From Burkholderia sp. S171 (GTDB taxonomy: Bacteria; Pseudomonadota; Gammaproteobacteria; Burkholderiales; Burkholderiaceae): a DNA stretch of 64,000 bases. Numbering within the stretch: position 1 is the first letter of the stretch; every line of letters begins with the position of its first letter. The stretch is from positions 62,001 to 126,000 of the forward strand of contig NZ_LMUF01000015.1 of NCBI RefSeq assembly GCF_009766085.1. The letters are read 5' to 3'. Below the pieces are notes generated by a model. The model saw nothing but the letters and a program-made list of their open reading frames with translations. It had not been told where the DNA came from and ran no database searches. Positions 62,989-64,000 of this stretch are shown in pieces. Made by a program: the position numbers and the translations under genes.

Positions 62989-63642
62989 ATGACCTTTCGC
63001 GCTCAATTACTGGACACGCTCGCGTCGAACGCGCCGCACGATTTCGAAACCAAAGCGCTCGGTCTGGTGCCCATGGTTGTGGAAACGAGCGGCCGCGGCG
63101 AACGTGCCTATGACATCTATTCGCGCCTGTTGAAAGAGCGTCTGGTGTTCCTGGTCGGCGAAGTGAACGACCAGTCGGCCAACCTGGTGGTCGCGCAGTT
63201 GCTGTTCCTGGAAAGCGAAAACCCCGACAAGGACATCAGCCTGTACATCAACAGCCCGGGTGGCTCGGTGTCGGCGGGCATGGCCATTTACGACACCATG
63301 CAGTTCGTGAAGCCGGATGTCGCCACGTTGTGCATGGGACTGGCCGCAAGCATGGGCGCTTTCCTGCTGGCAGCGGGCGCCAAGGGCAAGCGCGTTGCAT
63401 TGCCCAACTCACGCGTCATGATTCACCAGCCGCTGGGCGGCGCGCGCGGGCAGGCGTCGGACATCGAAATTCAGGCACGGGAAATCCTGTACCTGAAAGA
63501 ACGTCTGAACCAGTTGCTCTCGCACCATACGGGTCAACCGATGGACCGTCTTACGCGCGACACCGACCGAGACAATTTCATGTCCGGCGACGACGCGCAG
63601 GCGTACGGTATCGTCGATCAGGTTCTTCACAAGCGTCCCTGA
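62989..63642 (+). CDS. clpP: ATP-dependent Clp protease proteolytic subunit (housekeeping)
   Basis: 217-residue ClpP with propeptide-like N terminus ([20 protein letters not shown]). The triad is Ser121 (GLAASMGAF), His146 (MIHQPLGG) and Asp195. The ATG at 62989 has AAGGAAA upstream; an upstream frame to 62863 is not used. It precedes clpX, so this is the ClpXP protease subunit. A second ClpP without the N-terminal extension lies at 44868-45470. Confidence 0.96.
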   Translation: MTFRAQLLDTLASNAPHDFETKALGLVPMVVETSGRGERAYDIYSRLLKERLVFLVGEVNDQSANLVVAQLLFLESENPDKDISLYINSPGGSVSAGMAIYDTMQFVKPDVATLCMGLAASMGAFLLAAGAKGKRVALPNSRVMIHQPLGGARGQASDIEIQAREILYLKERLNQLLSHHTGQPMDRLTRDTDRDNFMSGDDAQAYGIVDQVLHKRP

Positions 63643-63906
63643 ACGGCTATACGCGGCCCGTAGGCGCCGGTCGTTGGGGAATAACGGGCCGGCTGTTCCG
63701 TTTTTGTCCATACGGACGGTTGCGGCTTCGGGCCGGGCTGCCAACGGCGGCGCGGCAAAATCGAGCCGCGCGCCAGGCTGGAGCCAACGCGGAAAACGGC
63801 GTCAAAGCACACGCCACACGCGCTTTCACCCTACGCACAGGCCATTTCTGCGTAGGTGAATTGAGCGGCGTATTATGTAATCGAGTGTCCGGAGGCTCGC
63901 ACATCC

Positions 63907-64000
63907 ATGGCGGACAAAAAAGGTTCTAACAGCGAAAAGCTGTTGTATTGCTCGTTCTGCGGCAAGAGCCAGCACGAGGTCAAGAAGTTGATTGCCGGTC
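63907..64000 (+). CDS. clpX: ClpX ATPase, N-terminal zinc-binding domain only (runs off the window)
   Basis: The frame reads [20 protein letters not shown], then [11 protein letters not shown], up to the window edge. [10 protein letters not shown] is the ClpX zinc-binding domain start. It lies 264 bp after clpP and would supply the unfoldase for ClpP. Confidence 0.93.

Noticed and set aside
1-64000. CRISPR array, ribosomal RNA or origin of replication
   Set aside because: No regularly spaced direct repeats, no rRNA-like sequence and no cluster of DnaA-box-like sites next to replication genes were seen.

Overview
The window is high-GC DNA whose gene content and order point to a Burkholderiaceae beta-proteobacterium, most likely Caballeronia/Paraburkholderia/Burkholderia. 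The main grounds are the trigger factor-clpP-clpX order, the split-arnA Ara4N cluster, the RisS/RisA-type two-component pair, potFGHI, ahpC/ahpD and the alaA-hom-thrC order. This assignment is by recognition and has not been tested by a database search.

Layout. Bases 1-7.6 kb hold a minus-strand lipid A Ara4N operon (arnT, one arnE-like gene, arnB, arnC, formyltransferase, dehydrogenase, arnD running off the edge). A small NDUFAF3/Mth938-like gene follows. A group II intron of about 2.8 kb with a full reverse transcriptase/HNH ORF (about 8.5-11.4 kb) sits between that gene and the alaA-hom-thrC operon. Then come an ABC-F ATPase, a nitronate monooxygenase-like enzyme, DUF1289, phospholipase A, the polyamine transporter potF/potGHI, a threonine dehydratase-like enzyme, argE, mfd, ispD-ispF, ahpC/ahpD with a clear promoter, an EnvZ/OmpR-type pair, a DUF1800/DUF1501 secreted pair, an NDUFAF6-like squalene/phytoene synthase homologue and two transglutaminase-like proteins.

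At 43.9-45.5 kb a SigJ/ECF41-like sigma factor gene is divergent from a second clpP gene. The 180-bp spacer holds two facing copies of the ECF41 promoter pattern (TGTCAC, 17 bases, CGTC), one in front of each gene. This suggests a self-activating sigma factor that drives its own ClpP protease, and it is the most interesting signal in the window.

Bases 45,555-54,837 are a genomic island inserted in the 3' end of tRNA-Leu(UAG). It is bounded by a perfect 21-bp direct repeat and carries an N-terminally truncated integrase next to the tRNA. The left part is AT-rich and encodes DUF2971, AbiJ-like and GhoS/DUF2622-like proteins. The right part is a phage remnant: small regulators, a lambda-type tape measure protein, two tandem tail-like paralogues, and a capsid-like fragment fused out of frame to the integrase.

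Right of the tRNA the core genome resumes with a DUF2946-TonB receptor-PepSY metal-uptake module, glycerate kinase, tig, clpP and the start of clpX.
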